Translations under genes and position numbers: made by a program
The notes under the pieces: generated by a model
Seen by the model: only the letters and a program-made list of their open reading frames with translations
Told to the model about the DNA's origin: nothing
Databases searched by the model: none
Source of the DNA: DASSBG01 sp965651365
GTDB taxonomy: Bacteria > Pseudomonadota > Gammaproteobacteria > Xanthomonadales > Rhodanobacteraceae
Assembly (NCBI GenBank): GCA_965651365.1
Contig: CBFGSA010000041.1
Span: 1 to 21,310 of the forward strand
Direction: 5' to 3'
Length of the DNA: 21,310 bases
Shown: positions 7,882-16,388 of the stretch, piece by piece
Layout: each line of letters opens with the position of its first letter
Numbering within the stretch: the stretch's first letter is position 1

Positions 7882-8790
7882 TCAGAAGATCTCCGCCACG
7901 CAGCAGCGCAGGCTGCCGCCGGCCTTCTCGATCTCGTCCAGTTCGACCTGGCCGATGCGGAAACCCCAATCGGCCAGCTCGGTTTTTTGCCGATCGCCCA
8001 AGGCCGCGGCTGCGCGCGCGCTCATCCACACGCGGTCTTCGGCCAGCGTGATGGCATTGCCGGCGAAGGCCTGCTTCTGGCCTGCGTCCAGCCACAGTGC
8101 GCGTCCGTCATACGCTTGGGCAATGGCCTCGGGTACCGCCGGATCGGCAAAGCCGTCCGGCGCCAGGATTACGGCGCGCGAGGCCAGCAGTGCCATCACC
8201 ACATTGGTGTGGTATTCGCCTGGCGCCAGATCGAAACAAAGCGTCAGCTCCAGGCCAAAGGCCGCATGCATGGCCTCGACACCAGCCCGGTCACAGCGAC
8301 GGCTCATACCGGCAAAACCCGCCCCGCGGGCGCGGTCGATCACCAGCACGCCAGTCAGCTCGGCGACCAGATCGTCGCGCCCGGACAGGTCCACCAGCGC
8401 ACGGCCGCTGGCGGCGAAATGCTCCCGCACGGCCGGGTTGTCCGCTTCGCGCTGGCGCACCGGATGGCGCATCCGCCCGACGATGAAACGTTCGGCCGTG
8501 GTGGCGAAGACATTGTTGGGAAAAATCGCATCGGGAGTATCCGCCGCGCCGGCGAACACCGTCACCGGCACATCATCGCTCAGCGCGTCGGCCAGCGCCG
8601 CGTGCTGATGTGCCGCACGCTCGGCATCGACTCCGGTTTGCGTGGCCATATAGGCGTTGTCGCTGGCCGATTCGGCTGCCAGCGCGAAGTGTTCCGGACG
8701 GACCAGGAACGCGCCGCTGGCGCAGGCTGGCGCACACGGCTCCAGTTCCGCAAAAGCGCGCAGAAATGCGGCAGGGGAATTCGTGATCAC
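7882..8790 (-). CDS. CtlX/DDAH-family amidinohydrolase
   Basis: Enzyme of the arginine deiminase/dimethylarginine dimethylaminohydrolase superfamily, 302 residues. These hydrolyse or transfer guanidino or ureido groups through a covalent intermediate on Cys. Visible features: 'PDAIFPNN' at about 86-93 (acidic substrate-site region), His194 in EYHTN, and a C-terminal 'GGSLRCCVAEIF' with Cys296/297 at the catalytic-Cys position; most relatives have a single Cys followed by another residue. The start is set at GTG 8790 because GGAG (8800-8797) sits six bases before it; a TTG at 8802 is possible but would overlap that ribosome-binding site. Citrulline or another guanidino/ureido compound is the plausible substrate, by family only. 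The downstream MFS gene (same strand, upstream in transcription) could be co-transcribed. Confidence 0.78.
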   Translation of the reverse strand: MITNSPAAFLRAFAELEPCAPACASGAFLVRPEHFALAAESASDNAYMATQTGVDAERAAHQHAALADALSDDVPVTVFAGAADTPDAIFPNNVFATTAERFIVGRMRHPVRQREADNPAVREHFAASGRALVDLSGRDDLVAELTGVLVIDRARGAGFAGMSRRCDRAGVEAMHAAFGLELTLCFDLAPGEYHTNVVMALLASRAVILAPDGFADPAVPEAIAQAYDGRALWLDAGQKQAFAGNAITLAEDRVWMSARAAAALGDRQKTELADWGFRIGQVELDEIEKAGGSLRCCVAEIF

Positions 8791-8872
8791 ACGTGTCTCC
8801 AAAGATACCGGTCAATAAAACCGGCAATATACCGCGCAGGGTCATGTCGGGCCCGGCTGCGCCGGTTCCGAC

Positions 8873-10096
8873 TTACGCCTGCAGCTTCTGCCGCTGGCGC
8901 AAGGACGGGAACCAGTACATCCACAGACCGCAGACCACCAGGGTGCCGATGGCGCCGATCAGTACCGCCGGCACGGTGCCGAACCAGGCCGCCGTAACGC
9001 CCGACTCGAATTCGCCAAGCTGGTTGGAGGTGTTGATGAAGATCGAGTTCACCGAACTGACACGCCCGCGCATGCCGTCCGGCGTTTCCAGCTGCACCAG
9101 CGCGCCGCGGATCACCATGGAGACCATGTCGAAGGCGCCCAGGCCGACCAGCGCGATCAGCGACAGCCACAGCGAGGTCGACAGGCCGAACACCAGGGTG
9201 GCGATACCGAAGCCGGCCACCGAGGCAAACATGATGTGGCCCACGCGGCGCTTGAGTGCATGGTTGGCCAGCCAAACCGACATGGCCAGCGCGCCAACGG
9301 CCGGCGCTGCGCGCAGAAGGCCCAGGCCCCAGGGGCCGGTGTGCAGAATGTCGCGGGCGAAAATCGGCAGCAGCGCGGTGGCGCCGCCCAGCAGCACCGC
9401 GAACAGGTCCAGCGAGATCGCACCCAGCACCACCGGATGGCTGCGGATGTAGCTGACCCCGGCCAGCAGCGTCTTGAGACTGGCCGGCTGGCGCCGCGGT
9501 GGCCGGTGGTGGTACTCCAGCCGCCAAAGGAATACCACGGCAATGACAAACAGTATCGTGGACACCAGATACACGGTGCCCGCGCCGGCGATGTAGAGAA
9601 AACCGCCGAACGCCGGCCCCACGATCATGGCCGCCTGCCCGGCCGATGAATTGACCGCCAGCGCCCGACCCAGGATCGACGCCGGCACCAGTCCCGGCAA
9701 CAGTGCCTGGCGCGCCGGCGACTCGATCGCCTTGGCAATGCCGATCAGCAACACGCAGCCGAGGATGCCCAGTTCGCCGAACTCGCCGGTGAGGCTGCCG
9801 ATGGCCAGTGCCGCCGTGCCTAGTGCCTCGACAAACTGGCAGATGGCCACGATGCGGCGGCGGTTGAACTGGTCGGCGAGGTGGCCGGCCGGCAGCGCCA
9901 GCAACAGCGATGGCGCAAACTGCACCAGGCCCACCAGGCCCAGATCCAGTGCGCGCCCGGTCAGGTCGTAGATCTGCCAGCCCACGGCCACCGACAGCAT
10001 CTGGAAGGCAAAGCCCGAAGCGATGCGTGCGCACCAGAAGGCCAGAAACGGCTTGTGCTGGCGCAGCAGCGCACTGGTGGGCTCTTGGACGGGCAT
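8873..10096 (-). CDS. MFS transporter, EntS-like (MFS_3)
   Basis: Major facilitator of 407 residues with about twelve hydrophobic segments. The 'WQIYDLTGRALDLGLVGLVQFAPSLLLALPAGHLADQ' region near the N-terminus carries the loop 2-3 motif (GxLADxxxRR; here GHLADQFNRRR), as in the EntS-like exporter group. The start is ATG 10096, giving MPVQEPTSALL; the frame is open further upstream, but that part reads the repeat at 10142-10249. The substrate cannot be told from sequence. It is divergent from the lipoprotein gene at 10292, and the shared 195-base gap holds the inverted-repeat element. It ends 82 bases before the amidinohydrolase start, so joint transcription is possible. Confidence 0.82.
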   Translation of the reverse strand: MPVQEPTSALLRQHKPFLAFWCARIASGFAFQMLSVAVGWQIYDLTGRALDLGLVGLVQFAPSLLLALPAGHLADQFNRRRIVAICQFVEALGTAALAIGSLTGEFGELGILGCVLLIGIAKAIESPARQALLPGLVPASILGRALAVNSSAGQAAMIVGPAFGGFLYIAGAGTVYLVSTILFVIAVVFLWRLEYHHRPPRRQPASLKTLLAGVSYIRSHPVVLGAISLDLFAVLLGGATALLPIFARDILHTGPWGLGLLRAAPAVGALAMSVWLANHALKRRVGHIMFASVAGFGIATLVFGLSTSLWLSLIALVGLGAFDMVSMVIRGALVQLETPDGMRGRVSSVNSIFINTSNQLGEFESGVTAAWFGTVPAVLIGAIGTLVVCGLWMYWFPSLRQRQKLQA

Positions 10097-10141
10097 GGCC
10101 GACCAGTGTAACCTCAACGGCCGCTGGCGGCCGAGTCTGTC

Positions 10142-10249
10142 GTCATTCCGGGGCTGCGCGTGAGCGCAGAACCCGGAATCCACTCGCATCCGCAAGCGTT
10201 CACGTTGCCGGTGGATTCCGGCTCGCCGCTGCGCACCGTCCGGAATGAC
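10142..10249. repeat. 108-bp inverted-repeat (MITE-like) element
   Basis: Terminal GTCATTCCGG (10142-10151) pairs with CCGGAATGAC (10240-10249). An inner CCGGAATCCAC (10173-10183) pairs with GTGGATTCCGG (10211-10221). The arms between them are partly complementary, and a small hairpin (TGCGC/GCGCA) lies within the left arm. It sits between the divergent MFS and lipoprotein genes, 42 bases from the latter's start. Outer and inner blocks are variants of those at 7608-7739, so both look like members of one dispersed family. No transposase is present. Confidence 0.8.
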
Positions 10250-10291
10250 GCTCAAGCTCTTGTCCGAACCAGCTCTGTCTTGGAGATTTTC

Positions 10292-11011
10292 ATGCAATCA
10301 ACCTGCTTTCGACTTGCAACCGCCTTGTCCGTATTGCTGTTGCTGGGCGCTTGCTCGCAATCCTCCTCTCCGCCGTCGTCCAGCGGCACCAACGCGCGGC
10401 AACAGGACGCGCGCAGCCAGGAAGACCTGAAGCTGTATGAGGACTTGCGCGCCAAAGGCAGCTACGAACTGGCCGCCCCGATTGGGGAAGGTGTCATCAA
10501 ACGCGCACCGGGCAGCGCAGCGGCCGCCGAGATACGCAAGACCCTGGCTGAAACCCAGGCCAAGGCAAAGTCCATCAACGAAAAGCGCCGGCTGGAAAAT
10601 CTCTGGCTGTACCAGAACGGCGAGGAATCGGGCGGCCAGCAGAACACCGCCACGCTTTATCCCGGTCGTCCAGCCGATGTTCGCCAGCGTGTCAAGCTGA
10701 TCCTGCGCCGGCACAGCAACTGGGGCCAGAGCACCTATCTGTACGACGGCGACAACCAGGGCTTCGCGTGCAAGGGCACCTGCCGCCTGCCGCTCCAGGT
10801 CGACGGCAAGGATGCCAGGCCGCTCAAGGCCTCGCTGCCCGACACCAAAGACCCAGCCATGTTCATCGACAACGACAAGCGCCTGCTGAAACTGCTGGAA
10901 AGCGCCAAGACCCTCGACATCACCGTCGACATCAAGGGCACCGGCAAGCGCACCCTGCATTTCGAAGTCGGCGGTTTCGACCCCGAGCGCTGGCCCGAGC
11001 TCGACAAGTAG
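10292..11011 (+). CDS. Predicted lipoprotein, function unknown
   Basis: Protein of 239 residues with a lipoprotein signal: hydrophobic LSVLLLLGAC gives a lipobox LGAC, with Cys21 as the lipidated residue, followed by a Ser-rich linker. Residues after Cys21 (SQSS) lack Asp+2, so outer-membrane sorting is expected by the Lol rule. The middle (about 45-110) is helical and charged. The remainder, 'LYPGRPADVRQRVKLILRRHSNWGQSTYLY' to the end, looks beta-rich, with two Cys (FACKGTC) that may form a disulfide. I do not recognise a named domain. The start is ATG 10292 with GGAGA (10282-10286) upstream. It lies 73 bases before the sigma-factor gene on the same strand; no terminator is seen between them, so co-transcription is possible. 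Confidence 0.75.
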   Translation: MQSTCFRLATALSVLLLLGACSQSSSPPSSSGTNARQQDARSQEDLKLYEDLRAKGSYELAAPIGEGVIKRAPGSAAAAEIRKTLAETQAKAKSINEKRRLENLWLYQNGEESGGQQNTATLYPGRPADVRQRVKLILRRHSNWGQSTYLYDGDNQGFACKGTCRLPLQVDGKDARPLKASLPDTKDPAMFIDNDKRLLKLLESAKTLDITVDIKGTGKRTLHFEVGGFDPERWPELDK

Positions 11012-11084
11012 AGCCCTTGCACTGACCGGAAAGCTGGCACATGATGAGCCTGTTGGGCCACCCGCCGCCATTGGCCTGTAGCAC

Positions 11085-11654
11085 ATGCCGCAGCCGGACA
11101 CGCAGCAACAGAGCACGGCCAGCCTGATTGAACGCATCAATCACGGCCAGGAGGCCGCGCGTGACGAACTGTTTCGCCGCTGCCTGCCCATGGTGCGCCG
11201 CTTCGCCCACGGTCGATTGCCGCAGGGGTGCCGCGACCTGGCCGAGACCGAGGATCTGGTTCAGGTCAGTCTGATGCGTGCGCTCAAGCGTGTGGAAGGA
11301 TTCAACTGCCGCGGCCAGGGTGCGTTTTTCGCCTATCTGCGCCAGATCGCACTCAATGCCGTGCGTGAGGAAATTCGCCGCCACGGTCGTCGCCCAGTGC
11401 ACACAAACGACTCGCAGGCACTGCCGGCTGCGCCCGACAGCGTGCTCGGTCATGCCGTTGCGCAGCAGACCCTGGCTGACTACGAAGCCGCCCTCGAACA
11501 ATTGGCCGGAGGCCAGCGCGAGGCGGTGATCATGCGCATGGAGTTCGACATGAGCTATGCCGAGATCGCGGCCGAGCTGGGTAGCCCCTCGGCCGATGCC
11601 GTGCGCATGCAGGTGGCGCGCGGCCTGAAGCGGCTGGCCGAACTGATGCCCTGA
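11085..11654 (+). CDS. ECF-like RNA polymerase sigma factor
   Basis: Sigma-70-family regulator of 189 residues. Region 2 is at about 12-90: 'ELFRRCLPMVRRFAHGR' and 'DLAETEDLVQVSLMRALKRVEGFN', followed by 'FFAYLRQIALNAVREEIRRHGRR'. Region 4 is at about 130-185, with the helix-turn-helix 'LAGGQREAVIMRMEFDMSYAEIA' and 'AVRMQVARGLKRL'. It would direct polymerase to a small set of promoters. ATG 11085 is the first possible start, because an in-frame TAG lies six bases upstream; no strong ribosome-binding site is seen. Its stop is one base from the kinase ATG, and no anti-sigma factor gene is nearby. This matches ECF groups known to be paired with Ser/Thr kinases, which are thought to be controlled by phosphorylation. 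The exact group cannot be assigned by eye. Confidence 0.85.
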   Translation: MPQPDTQQQSTASLIERINHGQEAARDELFRRCLPMVRRFAHGRLPQGCRDLAETEDLVQVSLMRALKRVEGFNCRGQGAFFAYLRQIALNAVREEIRRHGRRPVHTNDSQALPAAPDSVLGHAVAQQTLADYEAALEQLAGGQREAVIMRMEFDMSYAEIAAELGSPSADAVRMQVARGLKRLAELMP

Positions 11655-11655
11655 A

Positions 11656-14214
11656 ATGGCCGACAAGCGCAGCCGTGATCCCCTGCTCGATGCCGCCCTG
11701 GACGCGGCGGACGGCCACAGCAACGCCCTCGAGCCAGCACTGGATGACGAAGCGCGGCGCGTGCACGGCAACCTGGACAAGCTGGCCGCCTTGCGCCAGG
11801 TGTTTGCTGCGCACGGTGAGGCAAGTGAGGGCGGCCACCCCGCCGCACACTGGGGCCATCTGCGCATCGAGGGGCTGATTGGCGAAGGCAGCTTCGGCCG
11901 CGTGTATCGCGCCTTTGACCCGGTGCTGCAACGGGATGTGGCGCTCAAACTGCGCCGCGGCCACGGCGACGAGGCCGCCGGTTTCATCGCCGAGGCGCGG
12001 CGCCTGGCGCGGGTGCGCCATCCCAACGTGCTGGCCGTGCACGGCGCCGACGTACACGATGGCAGAGTGGGCTTGTGGACCGATCTGCTGGATGGAGACA
12101 CCCTGGCCGAGACGAAGCCCGAACGCGGGCACGGATCGCGCCGCGCCATTGCCGCGATTGCCCGACAACTGGCCTCGGCCCTGCAGGCGATCCATGCCGC
12201 TGGCCTCGTGCATGGCGACGTCAAGGCTGGCAACGTGATGTTGAGCGGCGCGCATGTGACCCTGATGGATTTCGGCGCGGCCGGCGACATTGGCGTGCGC
12301 CCGCGCTACGGCTCCCCGGCCAGCATGGCGCCCGAACTCAAGGCCGGTGCGGCGGCCGGCGCGACCGGCGATATCTGGTCGCTGGGCGCGCTGCTGTACC
12401 AAATCGCTACTGGGCGGCTGCCCGAGGCCGGCAAGCCGACCGACTTGGCAGCCGCTCGTCGCGTGCTGGGACGGCCACTGGCCGGTCTGCTGGCGCAGAT
12501 GCTGGACCCCAATCCGCAGCGGCGGCTGGATGCTGCCGGGGTTGGCCAACGCCTGCAGCAGATTGCCGAACTGCCGCGCCGCCGCCGTCGTCGTTTGGCC
12601 GTGATGCTGGTCGTGGCCAGCCTGGTGGCCGGGCTGGTAGCGAGCCTGCTGGCATTGCAACGTGTGCGTCGGGCGCGCGAGCGCGCCGTCGCCGTGACCC
12701 AGTTTCTGGTCGACAGCGTGCATCGCGTGCAGCCGGAGAGTCAGAATGGACCAGCCACGCTGAAGACCCTGTTCCAGACCATGGCGCGCCAGGTGGACCC
12801 ACGGCTGGCCGGGCACCCGCGCTCGCTGGCCAGCATGCAGGTCGTGATCGGCCAGGGTCTGGCCGAATACGGCGACCCGCAAGCGGGGCTGGCGCTGGTC
12901 TCGCAAGCGGTAACCTGGCTCGACCGCCACGCGCCCGAGGCACTGTCTGACCGTGCCAGCGCCCACGACATCCTGGCCATGGTGCACAAGGATGCCCATC
13001 ACCTGGGTGTTGCCGGGCGCGAGGCGCGCGCATCCATTGCCCTGTATGAGCGCATGCCGCGCACGCGCACGCGCAGCCTGCAGCTGATCCACGTGCACAC
13101 CCTGCTGGGCAACGTGCTCTACGAATCCGGCCACTGGCGCCAATCGGCTGACGAACATCGAAGAACGCTGGCCGAACGCGCCCGCCTGCTGGGTGTCGAA
13201 AGTGATGCGCTGGCGGTCGACTACTACAACCTCGGCAGCGTGCTGTACCGGCTCAACCGAATGGACCAGGCCTGCGCCGCCTTTGCCCAGGCCGCGCGGC
13301 GCATGTCGATAAAAGTCGGTGCCACCCCCGGCGTGCACCTGCTGTTCGTGCGCCAGAGCCTGGCCCGCTGCGCCATGGAACGCGGCGACCTCGCTGCGGC
13401 ACGGAGGCAGATTGCGGTCATCCGGGCCGGCTACCTGCGCCACTATCCGGCCGATCACTTCCATGTCTTGAACATGGACCTGATGCTGGCCGAGCTGGAG
13501 CAGCGCAGCGGCAACGCCCGCGCGGCCCTGCGTGCGATGCGCGTCTTGCCGCCAAAGGTATTTGACAACCCCGATTCACGCCTGCACCTGGTGCACGTGC
13601 TGATCGACAACGGGCGCTTTGCCGAGGCCCGCCGCACGGCTTCGCCGCTGCTCAAGCGCTGGACCGCGGCCACCGATCCACGCGCCGCCTACGTGCCGGC
13701 CCTGCTGGCCTGGCTCGACTACCGCGCAGGCGGCGATGGCGATGCTGTGCGCCAGGTGGTCGCTCAAGCGCTGGCCCGCATGCAGGCCGCCGGTTACGGC
13801 AGCCTGCGTGAAGCGCAGGAACTGAAGCGCTGGCACGCCGAACTGACGCACGTCGGTCAGCAGGCCGGATCAAGAAGCACCAGCGACGGATCCGGTGGCC
13901 CCGCTCACAAAGGGATGAACGGTGGATCGAATCCGTTGCGAAACAGGCGATCGGTTTCGAAGGCGCCGATGTCAACGCCTTCGATATCGCGCGGCCCACC
14001 CTTGGCGTCGGTGGCGGTCAGATACCAGAACGGGAATGACGGCGCAGGTTCCAGACCCGCATCGACCAGTGGCGAGGCACGTTCGAGCGTAAAGCAATTC
14101 AAGCACAGAAATCCGCCGGACTGGAACGTCGGCACGATGCTGGTGGTGGCTTCCTCAAGCACTGGTGTCGCACCGATGCGCGTGAACAAGTTGTTGTGCT
14201 GCAGCTCGACGTAG
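11656..14214 (+). CDS. Transmembrane Ser/Thr kinase with helical-repeat C-terminus; 3' end overruns
   Basis: Hanks-type kinase at about residues 70-300: glycine loop GEGSFG (76-81), VAIK-type Lys98, catalytic HGDVKAGN (186-193, with Gly where RD kinases have Arg), DFG Asp205, a short activation loop, and APE 225-227. A basic stretch (RRRRRR, about 308-314) precedes one membrane helix at about 315-337. The rest to about 735 is helical and TPR-like. The kinase is cytoplasmic and the C-terminal half would be outside, suiting a sensor. Start ATG 11656 is one base after the sigma-factor stop, so the pair is probably co-translated. After about residue 735 the frame has no stop and runs over 13905-14214, antisense to the beta-helix gene; that tail is low-complexity and not family-like. 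A one-base indel before 13862 would instead give a stop at 13916-13918. Confidence 0.82.
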   Translation: MADKRSRDPLLDAALDAADGHSNALEPALDDEARRVHGNLDKLAALRQVFAAHGEASEGGHPAAHWGHLRIEGLIGEGSFGRVYRAFDPVLQRDVALKLRRGHGDEAAGFIAEARRLARVRHPNVLAVHGADVHDGRVGLWTDLLDGDTLAETKPERGHGSRRAIAAIARQLASALQAIHAAGLVHGDVKAGNVMLSGAHVTLMDFGAAGDIGVRPRYGSPASMAPELKAGAAAGATGDIWSLGALLYQIATGRLPEAGKPTDLAAARRVLGRPLAGLLAQMLDPNPQRRLDAAGVGQRLQQIAELPRRRRRRLAVMLVVASLVAGLVASLLALQRVRRARERAVAVTQFLVDSVHRVQPESQNGPATLKTLFQTMARQVDPRLAGHPRSLASMQVVIGQGLAEYGDPQAGLALVSQAVTWLDRHAPEALSDRASAHDILAMVHKDAHHLGVAGREARASIALYERMPRTRTRSLQLIHVHTLLGNVLYESGHWRQSADEHRRTLAERARLLGVESDALAVDYYNLGSVLYRLNRMDQACAAFAQAARRMSIKVGATPGVHLLFVRQSLARCAMERGDLAAARRQIAVIRAGYLRHYPADHFHVLNMDLMLAELEQRSGNARAALRAMRVLPPKVFDNPDSRLHLVHVLIDNGRFAEARRTASPLLKRWTAATDPRAAYVPALLAWLDYRAGGDGDAVRQVVAQALARMQAAGYGSLREAQELKRWHAELTHVGQQAGSRSTSDGSGGPAHKGMNGGSNPLRNRRSVSKAPMSTPSISRGPPLASVAVRYQNGNDGAGSRPASTSGEARSSVKQFKHRNPPDWNVGTMLVVASSSTGVAPMRVNKLLCCSST

Positions 14215-15031
14215 CCGGTGCTGTTGAGGTTGATATCGGCGGTGTCATTGTCGTAGAACAGATTGTTGTACAACCAGGCGGGCGCCGGCGCGCCGGCATG
14301 GATCGCGATCGCGCGGTGCCCGAGCCGGCATTGTGCAGCACGCTGTTGTTGCTGACGTAAATCAGGGTCTGGCCCAGCGCGGTCAAATGCAACGCCGCGG
14401 ACTGACTGGCGTCGTTCCAGGCAAATACGTTATTGATCACCTGCATCAGGCCATCGACCATCATTACCCGCAGACCGCCGAACGCGCCGCCCTGATTGAA
14501 CACGAACAGGTTGCGTTCAACCGTGAAGGTGTAGCTGTCGTGCGCATTCGGGTCCAGATTGATGGGCGAATCCAGCGACAGTCCGGCGGTGCCGCCGGAG
14601 CCGGCCTGGCCATCCTCGAACGTCAGCAAGCGAAGCGTGGCATTGCCGTCACGTGCGATGATCTTCATGACCGGCCCGCTGCCATTGCCGGTCAGTACGG
14701 TCTGCGCCGGGTTCTGCTCGTTGAGTAGACAGCCGAAATCGAACGGCGGCTTCCAGCCACCGACAATCGTCAGGTTGGCGTCCGGCGGCGACGGGTTGTA
14801 CGTGAAGCCACCCACCGGCGCCAGGTAGAGTCCGGTACCAACGCGGATTTCGTCACTCTCGCCGTTGCTGGCCGCCGTGTCCAGCGCGGCCTGCAAGCCG
14901 GCGCTGTCGTGCACGCAGAACGCGGCCGCCCGAACGGCTCCCCGCGGAGCCAGCAGCACGGACAGGCTCAAGACAGCCCACACAAGGGCGGCACGTTTGT
15001 GCCTGACGGCAAATTGCAGTAATGGAGTCAT
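13905..15031 (-). pseudogene. Secreted beta-helix protein, paralogue 1, frameshifted
   Basis: Secreted right-handed beta-helix-type protein. Signal peptide MTPLLQFAVRHKRAALVWAV..., cleavage near AVRA, then the mature start AAFCV. Asn-rich rungs such as 'INNVFAWND' and 'YVSNNSVLHN' follow, and the shared end 'IGAFETDRLFRNGFDP' closes the protein. The family-like frame stops after 'NNSVLHNAGSGT' and resumes in another frame at 'AIAIHAGAPAPAWLYNNLFYDND'. The switch lies in a CG-repeat stretch at about 14309-14316 and needs two bases fewer or one more. The interval length, 1127 bases, is two over a multiple of three. This is either a real frameshift or a sequencing error. The 3' 310 bases overlap the kinase frame on the opposite strand. 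Function unknown; related to the two upstream genes. Confidence 0.75.
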
Positions 15032-15039
15032 ACCCTAAT

Positions 15040-15068
15040 AAATGCAGATCCAGGACAAACCGCACACC
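15040..15068 (-). promoter_or_regulatory. Shared two-block upstream motif, copy 1
   Basis: Read on the minus strand: GGTGT at 15068-15064, then 19 bases beginning GCGGTTTG, then CATTT at 15044-15040, eight bases before the ATG of paralogue 1. Both blocks and the exact 19-base spacing recur ahead of the other two paralogues. An in-frame TAG lies between the motif and the ATG, so this copy is not coding. It may be a promoter or an operator. Confidence 0.55.
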
Positions 15069-15132
15069 TGCGCCCCGACCACGCCAAGAGCGTGCCCGGG
15101 CAATCGCGATCCGTTCCGCGTCGGGCAGCGGC

Positions 15133-16326
15133 TTACGGCTGGATCCCCGGCTCAAAGCCGTCGCGGAAGATGACCTCTTCCTCGTAGGCACCGATGTCGA
15201 CCGCGCCCACCTTGCGGCCGGCACCGAACAGGTCGGTATCGGTGAGGTACCAGTTAATGCTGATCGGCGGCGGACTGGCCCCGGCATCGACCAGCGGCGA
15301 GTTGCGGCTGGGCGTGAAGTTGTAGTCGAACAGCGCCAGCGGATCCTGGTATTCCGGTTCCACACTCATATTGCCGGCCATCTGCGTGGGCGGCGCCCCG
15401 CCCAGCGACTGATAGTTGTTGTCGATCAGCGTGTAGTCGACATAGACACCCTGGTAGGACATTTGGAAGTCGAGGCCATCGTTGCCCCAGAAATTGTTGT
15501 TGGCGACAAACTGCGTGGCATTCGCGCCCGACTGTTCGATGCCGCCGGTCGCGTCCGGATCGGTGTCGTCGGTGGTATTGGAAAGCACCGTGTTGTTGGT
15601 CAGGTAGATGCCCTTGCCGTCGCCGTGGAACAGTCCCGCAGCGCCGGACCCGTGGGTGCCGTGATTGTGCAGGAACAGGTTGTTGATGACGCGGAAAACG
15701 GCGGTGCTTTCCGAGCGGTAGGTGCCCAGATACAGTCCCGCGGCGCCCCAGGCCGTGTTCCCGATGAAGGCATTGCGCTCGATGGTGATGGTGCCGAAGT
15801 AGCCGTCGCCAGTCTGGTTGTCGTAGGTGTTGTAGATCTTGAGACCACCGGCTTTGCCGTAGTCGGCGCTGGTATCGGCATGCTCGAAGCTGAGGAAACG
15901 AATGGTGACATTCGTGTGCACGCGCGGATACACGGTCATCACCGGGTCGCTGTGCTTGCCGTCGAGGATCGTGCCGAACGGGGTGCGATGCTGGCCCAGG
16001 CAGGCAAAATTGAAGCCGCTGTACCAGCCGCCGGAAATCTCCAGATCGTGGTCGTCATTCGGGTAGTTGCCGGCGTCGTACACGAAGCCGCCCGCAGGCA
16101 CGTTGTAGGTGCCCTCCTCGACCCGGATGACATCGTCCTGGCCGTTGGTTGCGGCCGAAGACAGCGCATTCTGCAACTGCGTGGCGCTGTTCACGCAGAA
16201 GGTCGCGCCGCACGCGCGGCTCGTGCCGGCAGCCAGTACCAGCCCAAGCAGGGCCGCGGTGCACGCGGCCGCAGGCGGATATGCGGTATTCATGCCAGGG
16301 AATCCCAGTCTACTGTAGTTACCCAT
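15133..16326 (-). CDS. Secreted beta-helix protein, paralogue 2, intact
   Basis: Intact member of the three-gene family, 397 residues. A signal peptide ends near RACG, before the conserved mature start ATFCV. The N-terminal block 'AATNGQDDVIRVEEGTYNVPAGGF' and 'LEISGGWYSGFNFACLG' is shared with both paralogues; the Cys of FCV and FACL may form a disulfide. Beta-helix rungs rich in Asn follow, for example 'VINNLFLHNHGTHGSG' and 'YLTNNTVLSN'. The end is 'NSPLVDAG...VGAVDIGAYEEEVIFRDGFEP'. The start is set at ATG 16326 by alignment with the paralogue starts (TGCATGG context); ATG 16293 would also give a signal peptide and cannot be excluded. Neither has a clear ribosome-binding site. Likely exported to the periplasm, surface or medium. 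Such folds occur in polysaccharide lyases and adhesins, but no catalytic motif was recognised. Confidence 0.75.
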   Translation of the reverse strand: MGNYSRLGFPGMNTAYPPAAACTAALLGLVLAAGTSRACGATFCVNSATQLQNALSSAATNGQDDVIRVEEGTYNVPAGGFVYDAGNYPNDDHDLEISGGWYSGFNFACLGQHRTPFGTILDGKHSDPVMTVYPRVHTNVTIRFLSFEHADTSADYGKAGGLKIYNTYDNQTGDGYFGTITIERNAFIGNTAWGAAGLYLGTYRSESTAVFRVINNLFLHNHGTHGSGAAGLFHGDGKGIYLTNNTVLSNTTDDTDPDATGGIEQSGANATQFVANNNFWGNDGLDFQMSYQGVYVDYTLIDNNYQSLGGAPPTQMAGNMSVEPEYQDPLALFDYNFTPSRNSPLVDAGASPPPISINWYLTDTDLFGAGRKVGAVDIGAYEEEVIFRDGFEPGIQP

Positions 16327-16328
16327 GC

Positions 16329-16357
16329 AAATGCCGGATTGGGGAAAACCGAACACC
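16329..16357 (-). promoter_or_regulatory. Shared two-block upstream motif, copy 2
   Basis: Minus strand: GGTGT (16357-16353), 19 bases beginning TCGGTTTT, then CATTT (16333-16329), two bases before the ATG at 16326. A 14-base run around the first block (16346-16359) is identical to that of copy 3. If CATTT is part of a -10 region, transcription would start around this ATG and the ATG at 16293 would be favoured. Confidence 0.55.
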
Positions 16358-16388
16358 CGATCCGAGTGCCGCTACTGCGCCGGGTGCC

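Noticed and set aside
11530..13464. Long open frame of 644 codons on the minus strand
   Set aside because: It is antisense to the kinase, whose motifs are unmistakable; the minus translation is His/Gln/Arg-rich without domains, a usual by-product of GC-rich codon bias.
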